Assembly (NCBI GenBank): GCA_002007465.1
Contig: LNAC01000375.1
Location: forward strand, 1,094,831-1,158,830
DNA from: Ailurus styani
Lineage: Eukaryota > Chordata > Mammalia > Carnivora > Ailuridae
Direction of reading: 5' to 3'
DNA length: 64,000 bases
Part shown: positions 59,054-64,000 of the stretch, in pieces
Numbering within the stretch: the stretch's first letter is position 1
How the letters are laid out: every line of letters begins with the position of its first letter
Translations under genes and position numbers: made by a program
The notes under the pieces: generated by a model
Told to the model about the DNA's origin: nothing
Database searches by the model: none
The model's input: only the letters and a program-made list of their open reading frames with translations

Positions 59054-59112
59054 TGTTTTTTGTTTTGTTTTGTTTTGTTTTGTTTGTTTTGTTTTGTTTT
59101 GTTTTGTTTTTT
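59054..59112. repeat. (TTTTG)n microsatellite
   Basis: About eleven TTTTG units with one TTTG interruption. Confidence 0.95.
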
Positions 59113-60320
59113 CCTTGATCTTCTACAGGTCAAATAGCACCTTCTCAATCCCCACACCAAACTCTTTTTACCTTTCAACCTTAAGATCTATTTATATTCC
59201 TTAACATTATGCTCTAAGTCTTTTCCAGTTTTCTCTCTGAGCTGCTTTCTTGGATTAGTCTACTCCCACAAGTTCAGATAGCATGATTATGTATCACTTC
59301 TGAATGCCCACTCTGACTTACAGAGGTTCAAACCTTTATTTCAGGCTGGGCTGAACATATTATCATGGGTGTTCAGACAATAGCACATATTCAATATATC
59401 CAAAATCAAACATAATTAGCTATCGCAAGGTAATCTCCTTGGGTTCTCTTTCATGTTTAAAGGTCTCATTATCCTTTCAATTTCCCTAAATATAAATAAC
59501 TAATTTTCAGCACTTCCCTTTCACAATTCTCATTTCTTAGCTTTGTGGTGATTTCTGTGCTTCCATTCTATCACACTCTTCTTCAGAAAAAGGTTGAGAT
59601 TACTCTGCTTAGAATGCATTAGAATTTCCAAGTAAAACTCTTTAGTGAGACATCAGATGTCTTTTATGATAAGATCTTTCCAGTCTCATGTGCAAAATTT
59701 TATCTAGACAACTTATGACCCAGTTATATAGAAATAATCCATTCCCTATGAATCCATCTACATTTTTCCCTTTAAACTTCCATTCCCTTCCTCAGGCTTT
59801 TACCACTACTTGCAATGTGAGAATTTCCTTTGATTTTTCCAGCTGTTACAATATAAATTGGCCTCTGGAAGTCATTCAGGGAGCTTCTTAGCCTTCATAA
59901 AAGACTCAGTTATGATTAGTTGGTATTTTAAGTAGTCAATAGGCATATTGGTGTTTTCACTCATTTTTATTTATTTTTTGTTTTAACTTACATGGTACTT
60001 GATTTAATTACTTGTGACTCTTCTTTGCTAGACTATAAAGTCAGATAGTTTTATTCTATAAATTTCTTCAATGCCTGCATCATAAATAGCCAACAATGTC
60101 TAAGGAAGGATATAAAATTAGAAAAAAAAAGGCAGTAGGTCTAATTATAAGATTCAGTTGAAACAAATAATCTCTTACAATTCAGAGAAGGCATACATGG
60201 AGTTGTGAGGGAGGAGAACAACTGCTTAGAGAGCCAAACAGCTTAAACAATATTTGGTAAGCAACAGTAACATATGTTGCAACATGATTACCCTTAATTT
60301 GGAGAAAGTCTGTATCTGTG

Positions 60321-60346
60321 ATACCTTTCTAATATTAGAAAGGTAT
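60321..60346. repeat. 26-bp perfect palindrome
   Basis: ATACCTTTCTAAT is followed immediately by its exact reverse complement ATTAGAAAGGTAT, with no loop. Confidence 0.97.
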
Positions 60347-61299
60347 GTCAATGACACTATAAAAGCTGTGCAAAAGTTATTACAGTATGAAACACAAAAT
60401 TAATTTTATATGTTTCAATTATGAAGAAATCCAAAATCAATGTTTAAATATCATTGATTAATATGTGAAAATAGTAGCTACTTTTTTGGAAGGTGTGGCT
60501 TTGGATATTTATAATAGCTTGAAATTTTACCTTGATTTGAAAGAAGATCAGTATTTCAGACTGAAATGCTTTACCCTCAATGTGCACATTTTATGGAAGC
60601 TAAAGTTTGCAAAATCCTTTTTAGAATTTTAGGGATTAAATAATATTTTTCTTTTAATCTATTAGAAATAACAACAGAATGTCATTGATATTCTATTTCA
60701 TTTCAGCATGAACAGTCAAGACTTAAATATATAAACATCTCCCAGCAAAAATAGGCTTAAATGAATAAAGTATTTTTTTAATTTCATGCATTTTTAATCA
60801 TTATCTATCCTATTCTTTCCTTTTCTTCATTTTCAAAACATTAGAGAAGTCAGCCTCCATTTTCTTACAAATATATTATTCTCTATCTTCTTAAATATAG
60901 ATCTTTTCAATTTAAGATTGACAAGAAACTTGAAGTTTAATTTGTTCAGGGAAATAGAGATGTATGCTAGCTGTTGGTCCATGGATATTATCATTTTTCT
61001 TTTTTTCATTTCTTTATCTTTTTCTTCTTCTGATACACAACGCTACTCTGGAGTCCTTCCTCATGTCTCCTGGTAACCTTTCTATTAACCTCACAAGTGG
61101 GTTCATAAACTGGCATCAGGCCCTCTGATTATGTTTCAATTATCTATTTACTTGCTTTCCCTTTGTCTCTATAGATGAACCCATGGTGCTAAAGTTTAGC
61201 AATGTTCCCATGTTAGGTGGCAGACTGTAATGGTGGTTCCATCATGAATTTATATGTTTCTACTTATTTCTGGCAACTATTATTTTGCTATTTTTTCAG

Positions 61300-61355
61300 A
61301 CTCTGTCTCTCCTTCCTCTGTCCCATTTACATTTTGCAAGGGCAAGCAGGTGCAG
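61300..61355 (+). other. Candidate 56-bp exon flanked by strong splice signals
   Basis: A T-rich tract and CAG (TTTTGCTATTTTTTCAG, ending at 61299) precede the segment. CAG|GTAAGT, a perfect donor consensus, follows at 61356. The length is not a multiple of three, and no protein family was recognised in any frame. It may be a lncRNA or cryptic exon, or chance. Confidence 0.2.
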
Positions 61356-62819
61356 GTAAGTCTAATCAATTGCAGCACTGGGGTTTCTCTGCTCTCTGAG
61401 CCTTTCCAAAATCCAATTTGCAAGTCTAAGCTTTTGAATAGATCCTGTGGGATTTTTCCTTAGGTAATGTCTTCTAGAAATACCCCTTTTCTTAATTAGC
61501 CAACCTAATGGGGAAGGATAGTAGCTTGGTTTTGTCTCAATTGTATCTTATGAATTGCTCCACCTTCCCCAATTAAACAATGTCCCTCTCATTTCCCTTA
61601 TGAGTCTGAACTCCCTCCTACACTCAGATATTTTCCGTAGGTGCCTAGCTTCGTGATGTCAACGGCACATTAAGGTATAACACCGGGTTCCTCTTGCTTC
61701 AGCAGCTCCCTTTTGAGGAGCCTGAAGAAGGTTATGCTACTGAAGTTCCCCAAAGCCCATAAACAGAAGTCAGTACATTAAACACCTCAATATTTCCCCA
61801 TTTACCCTACATGGCAGGGATATCATTCTTTCAGTATTATGTTTTCCTCATTTATAAAGGTGAACAACTGTGTCTTCTTACTCTACCTTTTCCTATCTTA
61901 ATAAATATAAGATTTTGATGGCAGGGTATTGAGAATGAGTAGTGCTTGTACTTAATTCTGCTTGGGTAAGGTTGGGTTTCAAATATTGACCTTAGAGTAG
62001 CCACTGCTCACCCTGCTTTAAATGATATACCAAATGAAACAAGGTATCCCCTTTCCATACACTTGCCATCATTCTTTGTATTTAAGCATACATCAACACA
62101 ATTTTAGCTGTCCTTTGATGAGTGTTCAGAAAGCTGACTCTCACATCTCTGGAGTTCTCACTTTGCCAAATCTCTGGTTTAAAGTGCTTAGGTACTTAGA
62201 CAAATCTATTAGTCATCAAATAAATTTGGAAAACCTCATATAAGCAATATCCCTCTTTGGAGATGTATAATGCACATTAGCATCATAAATCCTCTAAACA
62301 AACCTGTTGTAGGGAATTCTGCTTAACTTAACATAGCCTTTCTCAAAGTTCTCAAAGTTGTTTAAGCTGAGATTTATTTTTTGTTTTCTAAGTAATATTT
62401 CACAAAAAAATAGTTTTCTATAGAGCAAATTGTAAGAAATGCTGATTTCTATTATTAACCTGAGAGGCTCAGCTTAAGGGAAAGAAAACCTTCTATCCTT
62501 TCTTTTTTGTTGTTGTTTTTGTTTTGTTTTATTATTTTCTTTGCTGGTATTGCCTTTGCTACAGCCCAGTAGATGTCAAAATGATAAGAAAAACAACATT
62601 GGTAAACACGAGCCCCCTAATTGAAGTATCTTTGTTTCCCCAAGCCTAGATTGGGGATATTATGGACAGAATAGAAGTTTTTAAGTTTCCTTTTTAATTT
62701 TTTTTTTGTTTTTTAAAACACAGTAACTAGTCTTCAAAATTTGTGCTATTCTTAAGCAAACCACACAATGTAAAGACTGAATCTATGAAACACTGTATGT
62801 TTTCATAGATTATTTTGAT

Positions 62820-63165
62820 TTTTATGGATTTTTTAGAACAGTTCAAAATTCACAGCAAAATTGAGGGGAAGGTACAGAAATTTCTCCTGCATTTCTTTTC
62901 CCCATACATGCATTATCAGCATTCCCCACCATCATGGTATATTTGTTACAATTAATGAATCTACATGGATACATCATAATTACGCAAAGTCCATAGTTCA
63001 CATTATGGTTCACTCTTGGTGTTTCACATTCTATGGTGTTGGACATATGCTAATAACATGCATCCATCATTATGGTATCATACAGACTATTTTCATTGCC
63101 CTAAAAATCCTCTATACTCTGACTATTCATCCATCCAAACTATACTCTATTTTATCTTCTTAATA
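62820..63165 (-). mobile_element. Ancient L1 3'UTR fragment, antisense
   Basis: Antisense landmarks: 'aacagttcaaaattcacagc', 'aaaattgaggggaaggtaca', 'tttgttacaattaatgaatc', 'caaagtccatagttcacat', 'actcttggtgtttcacat', 'gccctaaaaatcctctat'. Confidence 0.8.
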
Positions 63166-63911
63166 GGAAGTTAAAGTAAAAAAAAATTGACTTGTTCCTA
63201 TTTAGTCCATAAAATACTGCCATAGTTGCTGATCAACAGAAGCATGATATTTTATTAAGTTACACTGAGAGAAATATATGAATTAGACATTCAAATTTCT
63301 AAGACAAAAGGAGAAGCAATTTATCTTTCTTAATATAGCAATTTAAATGTTTTCTAAACTCTCTTATCTCAAATAGTAAATTTATTCTTATTGAGCTTCT
63401 AAGCAATTGATCTATGGCCTTCAAATTTTACCCCATTTTGTCAACTTAAACATCTCATGCCTATTAGGTTCATCTTTTTATGGAATAATCCATTACAATA
63501 CATTAATGCTATCATTTTACCTCCAATTCTAAAGACTTTATGCTTTATGAACTCTGCTTTGAAGTTAACACCTCCATTTTCTTTTCTATTCCCCCTACCC
63601 CAGATCAAATACCAAACTTCATTTAAGGTAGCAAAGAAAGACTATGCTATTTGCATTTCAATTTCAATTTTCACTAATATTTCCACTTTTTAAAAAGTTA
63701 CTCTTTCAACATAGCTGAAATGTTGGACAATGACACTCTTGTGGGGGGTAGAATGATACTTTTCAATTAATTTCAATTTTTCATCCCCGTCTTTTCAGAC
63801 TTATGTCACATCTACTTGTTATTTCATCTTTGTAAAGTCAGGTGGGCCATGCTATAGCTAACATGTAATATGAAATGTATTCTGAAGGAGTAATGAAAAA
63901 AGTGACCTTTG
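63166..63911. other. Unique AT-rich sequence
   Basis: Nothing recognised. Confidence 0.4.
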
Positions 63912-64000
63912 ATTTTAATTTAATTTAATTTTATTTATTTCACAGAGGGAGAGAGATCACAAGGAGGCAGAGAAGCAGGCAGAGAGAGGGGGAAGCAGGC
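63912..64000 (-). mobile_element. CAN-SINE (mustelid type), cut by window end
   Basis: TTTATTTATTTCACAGAGGG then the GGAGGCAGAGAAGCAGGCAG body is the 3' half of an antisense SINE. The head lies beyond the window. Confidence 0.93.

Larger units (their letters stand above)
59113..62819. other. Unique AT-rich sequence, no confident gene
   Basis: No repeat family was recognised in this 3.7 kb. Two structures stand out: a 26-bp perfect palindrome and a pair of strong splice-site matches at 61280-61361. Confidence 0.4.

Overview
The window is mammalian nuclear DNA, almost certainly from a carnivoran of the weasel family (Mustelidae). The diagnostic feature is about twenty tRNA-derived CAN-SINEs. 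The youngest carry the box A 'TGGCTCAGTGGG', the 'GTTAAAGCCTCTGCC' head, the 'TCTGCCTACTTGTGATC' body and the AAATAAATAAAATCTT(A)n tail that I associate with mustelid SINEs; canid and felid versions differ. The rest of the dispersed DNA (carnivoran L1, HAL1, MIR, MLT1, a Tigger-type DNA transposon) fits a eutherian. I see no protein-coding gene, rRNA, functional tRNA or CRISPR array. Every long reading frame I examined lies in a retrotransposon, a SINE or a simple repeat, apart from two short unassigned frames. The window looks like an intergenic gene desert or a very long intron.

Layout. 1-5402: an antisense L1 with a complete 5' end and an internal ORF1/ORF2 deletion, an older antisense ORF1 fragment, and a plus-strand L1 with a 5' inversion. 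5403-12594: mostly unique AT-rich DNA with MIRs and one Tigger2-like element that keeps its TA target duplication. 12595-15060: an endogenous-retrovirus mosaic with two related LTRs in opposite orientation, two young SINEs and a 90-bp segment repeated 1 kb away. 15061-20375: AT-rich DNA with MIR remnants. 20375-23880: an ancient antisense L1 cut by three SINEs. 25262-25670: a 0.4-kb pyrimidine tract. 28019-35254: a nested cluster in which a HAL1-like element is split by a younger L1, which is itself cut by three SINEs; a fourth SINE lies in the HAL1-like part. 36261-41236: a nearly full-length but dead L1 with 5'UTR, ORF1 and ORF2, missing most of its 3' kilobase at a SINE. 43098-49847: three MLT1-type LTRs plus SINEs. 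50269-50565: a second pyrimidine tract. 53283-55217: a second 5'-inverted L1, on the minus strand. 55218-64000: old L1 3' fragments, a MIR, a (TTTTG)n tract and unique DNA; the window ends inside a SINE.

No genes work together here. What can be read is retrotransposition history: target-site duplications, twin-priming inversions, nesting order and one apparent SINE-SINE deletion. I found no convincing new biological system. The most useful leads are the nested HAL1/L1/SINE locus, the SINE without target duplication at 40957, two short unexplained duplications, a 26-bp perfect palindrome, and a consensus-grade splice-site pair bounding 56 bp near 61300. Repeat family names come from memory of consensus sequences and were not searched.
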